Source: Burkholderia sp. MS389 (GTDB taxonomy: Bacteria > Pseudomonadota > Gammaproteobacteria > Burkholderiales > Burkholderiaceae). From it: 64,000 nucleotides of DNA. The notes beneath the pieces were generated by a model that worked only from the letters and a program-made list of their open reading frames with translations, searched no databases and was not told the origin of the DNA. The DNA lies in the NCBI RefSeq assembly GCF_016899425.1, contig NZ_CP045995.1, positions 2,666,001 to 2,730,000 of the forward strand, given 5' to 3'. A program made the position numbers and the translations under genes. Below are positions 7,717 through 15,916 of the stretch, piece by piece (position 1 is the first letter of the stretch; every line of letters starts with the position of its first letter).

Positions 7717-8958
7717 ATGTTCTTCACCACTTCTGCCGATCTTTTCGCGACCGTGCGCTACGTGTGGCGCTGGCTCGCGCTTTCCGCGCTGCTCGGCGCG
7801 CTCGCCGGCACGGCTTCCGCGCTGTTCCTGATCGCGCTCGACTGGGCGACCGGTACGCGCGTTGCGCATCCGTGGCTGCTGTGGGGGCTGCCGGCCGCCG
7901 GTTTCGCGACCGGCTGGGTCTACCATCGCTTCGGCCAGTCGGTCGCGCGCGGCAACAACCTGCTGATCGACGAGATTCACGACCCGAAGGCGCTCGTGCC
8001 GAAGCGGATGGCGCCGCTCGTGCTCGTCGCGACCGTCGTCACGCACCTGTTCGGCGGGTCGGCCGGCCGCGAGGGCACGGCCGTGCAGATGGGCGGCGCG
8101 CTCGCCGATCGCGTCACGCACCTGTTTCGGCTTGATCGCGAGCATCGCCGCGTGCTGCTGATGGGCGGCATCGCGGCCGGCTTCGCGTCGGTGTTCGGCA
8201 CGCCGCTCGCGGGCGCCGTGTTCGGGCTCGAGGTGCTCGCGATCGGGCGCGTGCGGTACGACGCGCTGCTGACCTGCGTCGCGTCGGCGATCGTCGCGGA
8301 CGTCGTGTGCCGCGCGTGGGGCGTCCATCACACGGCCTATGCGATTCCGTTCGTGCCGGCCGTATCGGCGACCGGGCTGGCCGTGACGGTCGTTGCGGGC
8401 ATCGCGTTCGGCGTGGTCGGGCGGCTGTTCGCGTTCGCGACGCATGCGCTGACCGCGTGGTTTCGCCGCGTGATCCGCTATGCGCCGCTGCAGCCGGTGC
8501 TCGGCGGCCTGCTGGTTGCGGTGGCCGCGACCGTGCTGAACGTGCCGCAGTATCTCGGCCTCGGCATCCCGACGATCGAGGCCGCGTTTCACGGCCCGCT
8601 GCCGCTTTACGATTTCGCGGGGAAGTTCGCGTTCACCGTCGTCACGCTCGCGTCGGGGTTCAAGGGCGGCGAGGTGACGCCGCTGTTCTACATCGGCGCG
8701 ACGCTCGGCAATGCGCTCGGCCAGGTCCTGGCGCTGCCGGTGCCCGTGCTCGCGGGGCTCGGCTTCGTCGCGGTGTTCGCGGGCGCGGCGAACACGCCGA
8801 TCGCGTCGACGATCATGGCGATCGAACTGTTCGGCGCGGATATCGGCGTGTATGCGATCGTCGCCTGTGTCGTCGCGTATCTGTTTTCCGGGCACGCGGG
8901 GATTTATCGCGCGCAGCGCGTGGCGGTGGGGAAGGGGGCGCGGGTGGAGGCGGAGTGA
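7717..8958 (+). CDS. CLC-type fluoride/proton antiporter (CLC-F)
   Basis: A 413-residue CLC membrane protein, shorter than the roughly 470-residue CLC-ec1 chloride exchanger and in the size range of CLC-F exporters. The selectivity region reads GGSAGREGTAVQMGG, with the gating glutamate in GREGT, followed by the GTPLAGAVFGLE and GFKGGEVTPLFYIGA signatures. About ten hydrophobic segments are present. The ATG at 7717 is chosen because earlier in-frame codons fall inside the riboswitch. Role: expulsion of cytoplasmic fluoride; the riboswitch upstream supports fluoride rather than chloride as substrate. Confidence 0.88.
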   Translation: MFFTTSADLFATVRYVWRWLALSALLGALAGTASALFLIALDWATGTRVAHPWLLWGLPAAGFATGWVYHRFGQSVARGNNLLIDEIHDPKALVPKRMAPLVLVATVVTHLFGGSAGREGTAVQMGGALADRVTHLFRLDREHRRVLLMGGIAAGFASVFGTPLAGAVFGLEVLAIGRVRYDALLTCVASAIVADVVCRAWGVHHTAYAIPFVPAVSATGLAVTVVAGIAFGVVGRLFAFATHALTAWFRRVIRYAPLQPVLGGLLVAVAATVLNVPQYLGLGIPTIEAAFHGPLPLYDFAGKFAFTVVTLASGFKGGEVTPLFYIGATLGNALGQVLALPVPVLAGLGFVAVFAGAANTPIASTIMAIELFGADIGVYAIVACVVAYLFSGHAGIYRAQRVAVGKGARVEAE

Positions 8959-9035
8959 GGTGGGGGGCGCGGTCGATGTCGTTCGATCGCGGCGGCGCGA
9001 TGCGATACCCGGGACGCTAAAAAGAGAGGCATCCA

Positions 9036-9620
9036 ATGACGTCGGACGATTTCCTGACCGAAGCCAGGCGGCTTGCGAGGCCGTGCCGTCAGTACCGCTT
9101 CGCGGCTGACGGCGAACCCGTCACCGGCTACTGGCATGGGGTCGATGCCGGCGAGTTGTGCATTTCCACCGAACGCGACGGTGTCTGGCTGAACGTCCAT
9201 CTCGAAGATAGCGGCACGTCAGGCCGCGTGGAGACTTCCACGCAACCTGTCCGTTCCGGCCGCCCGCTGTGCCGATCCGACACGCTGTCGCTTCCGCCGG
9301 TCGACGCGGTGTTTCGCTTCGGCTCCGCCGCGATCGGCGCGTACCTCGACACACACGGATGGCAGCGCGACTGGGGATTCAACGGCAACTTCAAGGGCGC
9401 GGCCGCGCACGACTACGAGCGCGAGTGGATGGCGCAATGCCCGCTCTACACGGGTGGCGTGGTGGCCGTCGCGGGCGGATGGCACATGCCATGGCCCGAC
9501 GACGACTGGAATGAACTGATCGACCTCGAACTCGTCCTCTGGACGTTCGAGGAATCGGAACCGTGGGTCGAGGTGTTTTCGGACGGCGGCCGTTACTCGG
9601 TGATCCAGCGGATCACCTAG
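9036..9620 (+). CDS. Hypothetical protein, 194 residues
   Basis: I do not recognise a family. The gene has a plausible ribosome-binding site (AAGAGAGG 8 nt before ATG) and Burkholderia-like codon use. The protein is soluble, with no signal peptide or membrane segment, and is rich in Trp, Asp and Glu (for example WHMPWPDDDWNEL near residue 150). It stands alone between a fluoride exporter and the convergent riboflavin synthase. It may be a recently acquired or lineage-specific gene; no function is proposed. Confidence 0.7.
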   Translation: MTSDDFLTEARRLARPCRQYRFAADGEPVTGYWHGVDAGELCISTERDGVWLNVHLEDSGTSGRVETSTQPVRSGRPLCRSDTLSLPPVDAVFRFGSAAIGAYLDTHGWQRDWGFNGNFKGAAAHDYEREWMAQCPLYTGGVVAVAGGWHMPWPDDDWNELIDLELVLWTFEESEPWVEVFSDGGRYSVIQRIT

Positions 9621-9638
9621 CACGCGCTTAATCAGCCT

Positions 9639-10352
9639 TTACTGCTTCGGCAGCCGCGCGACGTTCCGCGCCAGCAGTTCCTCGATATCGATGCCTTTTT
9701 CCGCCAGCAACGCGGTGACGACGCCGTTCAATTCGCCGAGCGTTTCCTTGACCGACTCGCGGATCGTATCCACGACGACCTGCGTGCTGCGCTCGATCTC
9801 GATGTTGACCTTGTCGTTGACGCCCTTCGCGTCGAACGTGGTCGCGCGGCGCGTTTCGGGAATCAGCCAGACGTCGAACCAGCCTTCGTCGCGGTTGACG
9901 TCGGACACCGTCAGGCTGCAACCGTTGATCGCGATATAGCCCTTCGCGAACACATACCGCTTGAACGCCTCCGGCACGCCGATGCGCACCATCCGGTTGT
10001 GTTCGGACATCGCGATGTGCCGGATGGTCCCGGTGAAATCCACGTGGCCGGACAGCGGATGACCGCCGATCTCCGCGCCGTCCTTCGCGGCCCGCTCGAC
10101 GTTGACGCGCGCGCCGGTCGCGAGGTCGGCGAGCGTCGTGATCCGCAGGCTCGGCAGCATCACGTCGAAGTCGATCAGCGCCGGCGAATGGATGGTCGTC
10201 ACGGTCAGGCACACGCCGTCGACCGACACGCTCGCACCGATCTCGATCTCGTCGGTGAACCGTTCGGGGAACTCGATGCTGAACGTCCTCAGTTCGCCGT
10301 GATCCTTGATGGCGTTGATGACGGCAACACCCTGAACAATGCCTGTAAACAT
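9639..10352 (-). CDS. ribE: Riboflavin synthase alpha subunit
   Basis: A 237-residue enzyme converting two 6,7-dimethyl-8-ribityllumazine molecules into riboflavin. Two lumazine-binding barrels are visible: the N-terminal one begins MFTGIVQG and carries SVSVDGVCLTV; the second carries GHVDFTGT and IAINGCSLTVSDV. A roughly 35-residue extra C-terminal tail (after IEIER) is longer than in E. coli. The start is fixed by the invariant MFTGIV opening. No FMN riboswitch motif is seen upstream. It stands apart from other rib genes, so it could be a second paralogue. Confidence 0.92.
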   Translation of the reverse strand: MFTGIVQGVAVINAIKDHGELRTFSIEFPERFTDEIEIGASVSVDGVCLTVTTIHSPALIDFDVMLPSLRITTLADLATGARVNVERAAKDGAEIGGHPLSGHVDFTGTIRHIAMSEHNRMVRIGVPEAFKRYVFAKGYIAINGCSLTVSDVNRDEGWFDVWLIPETRRATTFDAKGVNDKVNIEIERSTQVVVDTIRESVKETLGELNGVVTALLAEKGIDIEELLARNVARLPKQ

Positions 10353-10563
10353 GATCGATCCCTCGTCGCAAATTTCCTGGTCGACATGATAAGTGATCCC
10401 GCTGCCGGACATGCCGCGGCGCGCGGGCCGGCGCCGGCGAGCCCGTGCCGCAGATACAGAAAAGGCCGTGCACGTGGCACGGCCTCGATCCGGATCCGCT
10501 GGCTCGCCGACACGGCCCGGCGGCGATGACCGCGCCGCCAGGCTGCATCGCGCCATGCTTGCA

Positions 10564-12426
10564 TCAAACCTCAGCCGGCTCCCCCAGCGCCCCGGCATCG
10601 CGATCCGCCACGCGCCGAGGCGAATCGGCGAGCCCCTTCGCGAGCTCCAGCGCTTGCCGTTCGAACAGCCGGCGATAGATGCCGCCGTCGATGCGGATCA
10701 GCGCGTCGTGGTTGCCTTCCTCGATCACCTTGCCGCGATCGAGCACCAGCAGCCGGTCGAGCGCGCGCACGGTCGACAGCCGGTGCGCGACGACGAGCGT
10801 CGTGCGGCCGACCATCAGCCGCTCCATCGCCTGCTGGATCAGCAGCTCGCTTTCGCTGTCGAGGCTCGACGTCGCTTCGTCGAGGATCAGGATCGGCGCA
10901 TCGGCGAGGAACGCGCGCGCGATCGCGACGCGCTGGCGCTCGCCGCCCGACAGCTTGATCCCGCGTTCGCCGACGAGCGTGTCATAGCCGTCCGGCAGCG
11001 CGGCGATGAAGTCGTGCGCACTCGCCAGACGCGCGGCGCGCTCGATGTCGGCGCGGCTCGCATCGGGGCGCGCATACGCGATGTTCTCCGCGAGCGTGCG
11101 GTGGAACAGCACGGGCTCCTGCTGGACGATCGCGATCTGGCTGCGCAGCGAATCCTGCCGCACCTGCGCGATGTCCTGGCCGTCGATCGTGATGCGGCCG
11201 CCCGACACGTCGTACAGGCGCTGAATCAGCTTGATGAACGTCGTCTTGCCCGACCCCGAATGACCGACGAGGCCCACGCGTTCGCCGGGCGCGATCCGCA
11301 TCGAGAAATCGTCGTACAGCGGCACCGGATGGTTGCCGTAGCGGAACGTCACGTGCTCGAAGCGGATCTCGCCTTGCCCGATCCGGATCGCCGGCGCGCC
11401 GGGGCGATCGTCGATGCCAAGCGGCTGCCGTTCGAGCGCGACGAGCTCTTCCATGTCGTTCACCGAGCGCTGCAGGTTGCGGATGTGCATGCCGACGTCG
11501 CGCAGGTAACCCTGCAGCATGAAGAACATCGTCAGCGCGAACGCGATGTCGCCGACGCTCGCCTCGTCGTTCATCCACAGCCGCAGCGCGACGCCGATCA
11601 TCGCGGCCTGCATCGCGACGAGCATCGCGCCTTGCAGCCCGCCGTTGAACGTGCCGCGCACCCACGTGCGGCGCGTGCGCTGCCGCCATTTGCCGATCAC
11701 GCGCGCGAGCCGCGCTTCCTCGCGCGTTTCCGCGCCGAACGCCTTGACGACCGCGTTGCAACTCACGGCGTCGGCCAGCGCGCCGCCCATGCGCGTGTCC
11801 CACAGGTTGCCGAGCCGGGCGGCCGGCGCGACGATGCCGAGCGACACCGCGACCGTCACCGCGATGTACAGCAGCGAACCCGCGCCGACGACGAGCCCCA
11901 TCACCGGCCAGTGCGTGCCGAGCAGCACGGTCGCGCCGACCAGCATCGCGACCGACGGCAGCAGCGCGATCAGCACGGTGTCGTTGAGCAGGTCGAGCGC
12001 CCAGATCCCGCGCGTGATCTTGCGCACGGTCGAGCCCGCGAAGCTGTTCGCGTGCCAGTCGGTCGAGAAGCGCTGCACGCGGTGGAACGACGCGGCGGCG
12101 ATCTCGCTCATCATCTTCAGCGTGAGCGTGATGATGTTCAGGTAGACGCCCTGGCGCAGCACCGTCGCGCCGATGCCGAGCGCGGCGAGCGTGCCGAACG
12201 CGACGAGGGCCGAATGCCACGCCGCGGCGCGGTCGGTGAGGCCGGTCGACAGCGCGTCGACGAGGCGGCCGGCGAACAGCGGCGTGAGGACGTCGGCGAG
12301 CGCGGCGAGCAGCGCGAGGCTCGCGACCGTGGCGATGCGCGCCGGCTGCTTGCGCCAGTAACGGATGGTGAAGCCGAAGACGGCCTGGAATGCGTGGCCG
12401 CCCAGATGGGAGCTTTTTCTGGTCAT
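10564..12426 (-). CDS. ABC exporter, fused permease and ATPase
   Basis: A 620-residue half-transporter. An N-terminal six-helix ABC membrane domain (about 25-310) precedes an ATPase domain with Walker A GHSGSGKTT, signature LSGGERQR, Walker B ILILDEATSSLDSES and switch His in VVAHRLSTV. It should work as a homodimer exporting lipid, peptide or drug; the substrate cannot be told. The ATG at 12426 is preferred because the earlier in-frame part has atypical composition. A 16-codon open reading frame with a strong ribosome-binding site lies 170 nt upstream on the same strand. Confidence 0.9.
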   Translation of the reverse strand: MTRKSSHLGGHAFQAVFGFTIRYWRKQPARIATVASLALLAALADVLTPLFAGRLVDALSTGLTDRAAAWHSALVAFGTLAALGIGATVLRQGVYLNIITLTLKMMSEIAAASFHRVQRFSTDWHANSFAGSTVRKITRGIWALDLLNDTVLIALLPSVAMLVGATVLLGTHWPVMGLVVGAGSLLYIAVTVAVSLGIVAPAARLGNLWDTRMGGALADAVSCNAVVKAFGAETREEARLARVIGKWRQRTRRTWVRGTFNGGLQGAMLVAMQAAMIGVALRLWMNDEASVGDIAFALTMFFMLQGYLRDVGMHIRNLQRSVNDMEELVALERQPLGIDDRPGAPAIRIGQGEIRFEHVTFRYGNHPVPLYDDFSMRIAPGERVGLVGHSGSGKTTFIKLIQRLYDVSGGRITIDGQDIAQVRQDSLRSQIAIVQQEPVLFHRTLAENIAYARPDASRADIERAARLASAHDFIAALPDGYDTLVGERGIKLSGGERQRVAIARAFLADAPILILDEATSSLDSESELLIQQAMERLMVGRTTLVVAHRLSTVRALDRLLVLDRGKVIEEGNHDALIRIDGGIYRRLFERQALELAKGLADSPRRVADRDAGALGEPAEV

Positions 12427-12596
12427 GTATTGTTGCCCGGCGCATCGCGCGACGGGACTTTCCGGTTCGGAGAACGTCGAAAACGCAACAGCCGGGCCGC
12501 GCGACACACGCGGGGCGGAACGAAACGGGCTGTCGGGAAAAGCGCGGCTGACGGGTTAGCGGAAAACTCGGGAGCCGGCGCGGACGGCGGGCTGGA

Positions 12597-12647
12597 TCAG
12601 CTGCGCCGCGAGACCACGTTCGGGAAGGTTGCTGGCATTCGGAACAT
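12597..12647 (-). CDS. Possible leader peptide, 16 residues
   Basis: On the minus strand GGGAGG lies 6 nt before an ATG that opens a 16-codon frame, MFRMPATFPNVVSRRS, ending in TGA. The ribosome-binding site is one of the best matches to consensus in the neighbourhood. The peptide precedes the ABC exporter gene by about 170 nt and could be a regulatory leader or a secreted or modified peptide. No family is recognised, and chance occurrence is possible. Confidence 0.3.
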   Translation of the reverse strand: MFRMPATFPNVVSRRS

Positions 12648-12915
12648 CTGCACCTCCCTGAAGTGAACGGTTGAATGAAAGGACGCCGAAAAGACGTGCA
12701 GCGATTTTATCAGGACAGTCGCGCGCGCCGCAACGTCTGACGAATACGGCGTTGCTGCGTCGATACGGTGAGTATTCCGGGTTTTGGCCCCTTTTCGCGT
12801 ACGTTGCGCGATGGCGGGTGCGGAGCCGGCGCGCGCATCGATTACACTTCCGCGTCCGCGGCGCGCGACGACGCGCGGCCGCCCGGATTCACTCCGAACC
12901 ATTCCCGAGGAAACG

Positions 12916-13797
12916 ATGAGCGACGTTCAGCAAGGCATCCTGGCTCCGATCGATACGGTAGCCCGATACCTCACTTTCACGATGTCGAACGACGGCAATA
13001 TCGCCGCGGCGCTGGCCGCGCTGCGCGAGATCGTCGACGGACGCGACACGGTGGTCGGTTTCGGACACGCGCTGGCCGCCTGGCTCGGGCACCCGGTGCC
13101 GGGCCTGACCGACTATCCGGCGTTCTCGGTGAACGACCGTACGCTGCCGATGACGCCGGCCGACGTGTGGGTCTGGCTGCGCTCGGACGACCGCGGCGAG
13201 ATCGTGCTGCGCGCGCGGGCGATCGAACGCGCGCTCGCGCCGGCGTTCGCGCTGCAGGAGGCCGTCGACGGCTTCCGCTATTCGAACGATCGCGACCTGT
13301 CCGGCTACGAGGACGGCACCGAGAACCCGGAAGGCGACGACGCGGTGGCCGCGGCGATCGTCACGGGGCAGGGCGCGGGGCTCGACGGCTCGAGTTTCGT
13401 CGCGGTGCAGCAGTGGGTGCACGACTTCGACCAGATGGAGCGCATTCCGTCGGGCGACATGGACCACATCATCGGGCGTCGCCGTTCGGACAACGAGGAA
13501 CTCGACGACGCGCCCGAATTCGCGCACGTGAAGCGCACCGCGCAGGAAAGCTTCGCGCCCGAGGCGTTCATGCTGCGCCGTTCGTCGCCGTGGTCGGACA
13601 CGCGCCGGGCGGGCCTGTACTTCGTCGCGTTCGGCTGCTCGTTCCGCGCATTCGACGTGCAGATGCGCCGGATGAGCGGCGAGGAAGACGGGATCGTCGA
13701 CGGCCTGTTCCGCTTCACGCGGCCGCTGACGGGCGCGTATTTCTGGTGCCCGCCGATGAAGGACGGCAAGCTGGACCTCGCCGCGCTCGGACTGTAA
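12916..13797 (+). CDS. Dye-decolourising (Dyp-type) haem peroxidase
   Basis: A 293-residue Dyp peroxidase, cytoplasmic because no signal peptide is visible. The family GXXDG motif appears as GYEDG (about residue 134) with the distal Asp, the proximal His is in EFAHVKRT, and the conserved distal Arg is in MLRRSSPW. The length and the opening (GILAPIDTVARYL) resemble the YfeX-like subgroup. The ATG has GAGGAAACG upstream. It is probably monocistronic, since a strong terminator follows 20 nt after the stop. Likely role: peroxide detoxification or porphyrin oxidation. Confidence 0.93.
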   Translation: MSDVQQGILAPIDTVARYLTFTMSNDGNIAAALAALREIVDGRDTVVGFGHALAAWLGHPVPGLTDYPAFSVNDRTLPMTPADVWVWLRSDDRGEIVLRARAIERALAPAFALQEAVDGFRYSNDRDLSGYEDGTENPEGDDAVAAAIVTGQGAGLDGSSFVAVQQWVHDFDQMERIPSGDMDHIIGRRRSDNEELDDAPEFAHVKRTAQESFAPEAFMLRRSSPWSDTRRAGLYFVAFGCSFRAFDVQMRRMSGEEDGIVDGLFRFTRPLTGAYFWCPPMKDGKLDLAALGL

Positions 13798-13817
13798 GCG
13801 CCGGGCGGGATCGACGA

Positions 13818-13863
13818 ACGGGCGGGTCGCGCCGGAATGCGCGGCCCGCCCGTTTCGTTTTTC
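13818..13863 (+). terminator. Rho-independent terminator after Dyp peroxidase
   Basis: ACGGGCGGG (13818-13826) pairs with CCCGCCCGT (13845-13853), extended inward by CGC/GCG, followed by a T-rich run to 13863. It separates the convergent peroxidase and OsmC-like genes. Confidence 0.8.
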
Positions 13864-13902
13864 AAGCTTTCAAGCGGCAGTGCGTGCGGACTGCCGCGTG
13901 CG

Positions 13903-14304
13903 TCAGTTCAGCGTCGTGTCGATCCGCGTGCCGCGCTTGATGAACTGCGTCACCGGGGTTTTCTCGCAGATTTCCGCGAGACGCTGGCGTTGCGCGTCGT
14001 CGAGCGGGCCGTCGAGCGTCACGACGCGGCGCACGTACTGCACGCCTTCGCGATCGGCATGCAACTCGGTGCGCACCGCGATGCGCGCGGCCGGCCACGT
14101 CTTGCGCTGCATGTACATACGCAGCGTCGCGGCCGTGCATTGCGCGAGCCCGGCCAGCACGAACTCGTACGGCGCCGGCCCGCGATCCTGGCCGCCTTCG
14201 CGCGGCGCTTCGTCGCCGGTCAGCGCATGCGTGCCGGCCTGCAACTGGACGACGTAGTCGGGCGCGTCGGCATCGAGGACGGCGGCGGCGTGGATCAGGG
14301 ACAT
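13903..14304 (-). CDS. OsmC-family protein
   Basis: A 133-residue OsmC/Ohr-fold protein, usually a thiol peroxidase acting on organic hydroperoxides. The first active-site cysteine is seen in LAGLAQCTAATL. The second is not in the usual CPV position: the segment reads ICEKTPVTQFI, with Thr before Pro and a Cys three residues earlier. Activity may therefore differ from classical OsmC. The ATG at 14304 is chosen for the conserved opening strand; the upstream in-frame extension is low-complexity Arg/Ala. Confidence 0.82.
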   Translation of the reverse strand: MSLIHAAAVLDADAPDYVVQLQAGTHALTGDEAPREGGQDRGPAPYEFVLAGLAQCTAATLRMYMQRKTWPAARIAVRTELHADREGVQYVRRVVTLDGPLDDAQRQRLAEICEKTPVTQFIKRGTRIDTTLN

Positions 14305-14797
14305 GGCAGGGCTCCGGGAAGCAAATAAAGGAAAGCGGGCGCCGCGTGGCGGCGTGCAGCCGTCAGCATACCGTTCCGGCCGCGCGGGCGCGCGCGACGC
14401 GCTACGCGTCGGCGATGCCGGCGCTGCTGCGCACGCGCGCGGCGATGCGTTCGCACGCGTTCGATGCACGTCGATGCCGTTCGCGCCGATACGCGAGCGT
14501 TCGCTTTGTCGATGTAACGCAATCAAACACGCACGTCATTAAGCATGACGGCTGCAATAATCGGCCGCATCGCATACGCGATTCTGTATCGGCATACCAG
14601 CGGTATGCGGCAGCCTGTAGTAATCCGCCATCATGCTGTCCCCGTCGGCCATTTCGCGCCAAAGGCACGACCCGTTCGGCTAAGATGCCGTCGCTTCATA
14701 TTTCGGGATAGCCGTCCTGTCGCACGCATTCAAACCAAATATAAGCCTGACAGTTCGACGGTATTAGAAGAAGTCGAACAAGTCGGGGGCTTGGCCA
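14305..14797. promoter_or_regulatory. Divergent intergenic region with a GCATACC/GGTATGC palindrome
   Basis: No gene is seen in these roughly 490 bases between the divergent OsmC-like and AraC-type genes. The stretch 14510-14770 is AT-richer than its surroundings and should hold both promoters. An inverted repeat GCATACC-AGC-GGTATGC lies at 14592-14608 and may be an operator. The bound protein is unknown; the adjacent AraC-type regulator is one candidate. Confidence 0.4.
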
Positions 14798-15916
14798 GTG
14801 AATGCAGCAGATCAGCGGTGGGTCATTATCTATTTGAGTACGGGGTTTTCGTTGGCCCAGGCCGCGCGTCTCGGCGAGGCCTTCAACCTGGCGAATCGCC
14901 TGCATGGGTACGGCGTGGATTACCAGCTCAAGTACGTATCCGAAAGCGGAGGACTGTTGCAGTCGTCGTCCGGCGTGAGAATCGCGGCCGATCCGCTCGG
15001 CGACGAACACAGCCGCCGCGCGCTCGCGTTCTTTCATCTTCATGGCGACCGCGCGGCCGTCAACTGGGACGACGCATTGCAACGGCGCCTGGCCGACATT
15101 CGCCAGCATGCGCGCTGGATCGTCGACGCGATGGACCTGCCCGCGCTCGCCGCCACGCAGCGGCCGTCGTCGTCGATCGACGTGCGGCCGGGCAGCGCCC
15201 GGCGCCGCGCCGCCACGACCATCGAATCGCGGGCCGGCGAGACCGACGTGTTTGCCGCCGCGCTCGACATGTTCCGCGCGGACCTCGGCGATGGCGCCGC
15301 GCGGGAGATCGCCAGCAACATGGCGCGGCCGGTCGAGCAGCGCTATGTTCAGTCGATGTGGGCGTTCCGCGAACTGAGCGCGAGCCCGTCGATCCGGATG
15401 TCCGCGCAGCGGCTGCGCGCGCAGAGCGTGAACCGCATCTCGATCGCGAACGCCGCGCAGGCGGCCGCGATGAGCGAGCGCAATTTCCTGCGGCGCTTCA
15501 AGAAGGAAATCGGCGTGACGCCGACCGAGTTCGTCCAGCACGTGCGGCTCGAACGGGCGTGCCACATGCTGATCCATACGACGCTGCCGGCCGACAAGGT
15601 CGCGCGGCGCACCGGGTTCGGCAGCGGCGAGCGGCTCGCGAAGCTGTTTCGCCAGCGCCTGCTGATGTCGCCGACCGAATTTCGCGTCGCCGAGCGGGAA
15701 AAAATCCTCGCGCACGACGCGGCGTCGCCCGACCCGGATGACGGGCAGGCCGCCGCGTGCTGCGACGGCGAGGGGGCGGAATGCGACGCGTGCGCGACCG
15801 CGCGCGGGAAAACGGGACGGATACCCGTAGAATCGTCGTGTCGCGACCTCGATTCCCGGTTTCCATGCCCTTCCTCCCCTCTACCGCCACCGCCCCTTTC
15901 TGCCCGTCGGAAGTAA
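14798..15916 (+). CDS. AraC-family transcriptional regulator (GlxA-like)
   Basis: A 372-residue regulator. The N-terminal part (about 1-190) has the size of a DJ-1/PfpI-type ligand domain but lacks clear catalytic residues. The C-terminal part carries two helix-turn-helix motifs: AAQAAAMSERNFLRRFKKEIG and the VARRTGFGSGERLAKLFRQ segment. It starts at GTG with GGGGG upstream. The tail after about residue 325 is low-complexity Ser/Pro/Cys and overlaps the start of mntH by 52 nt, so the true C-terminus may be shorter in function. Target genes are unknown; mntH directly follows. Confidence 0.82.
   Translation: MNAADQRWVIIYLSTGFSLAQAARLGEAFNLANRLHGYGVDYQLKYVSESGGLLQSSSGVRIAADPLGDEHSRRALAFFHLHGDRAAVNWDDALQRRLADIRQHARWIVDAMDLPALAATQRPSSSIDVRPGSARRRAATTIESRAGETDVFAAALDMFRADLGDGAAREIASNMARPVEQRYVQSMWAFRELSASPSIRMSAQRLRAQSVNRISIANAAQAAAMSERNFLRRFKKEIGVTPTEFVQHVRLERACHMLIHTTLPADKVARRTGFGSGERLAKLFRQRLLMSPTEFRVAEREKILAHDAASPDPDDGQAAACCDGEGAECDACATARGKTGRIPVESSCRDLDSRFPCPSSPLPPPPLSARRK

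Noticed and set aside
10353-10563. An FMN riboswitch upstream of riboflavin synthase
   Set aside because: None of the conserved RFN blocks could be recognised in the region before the start codon.
12597-12902. A 101-codon minus-strand frame containing the 16-codon leader
   Set aside because: Only the internal ATG at 12647 has a ribosome-binding site; the upstream part has atypical composition and lies in a promoter-like AT-rich stretch.
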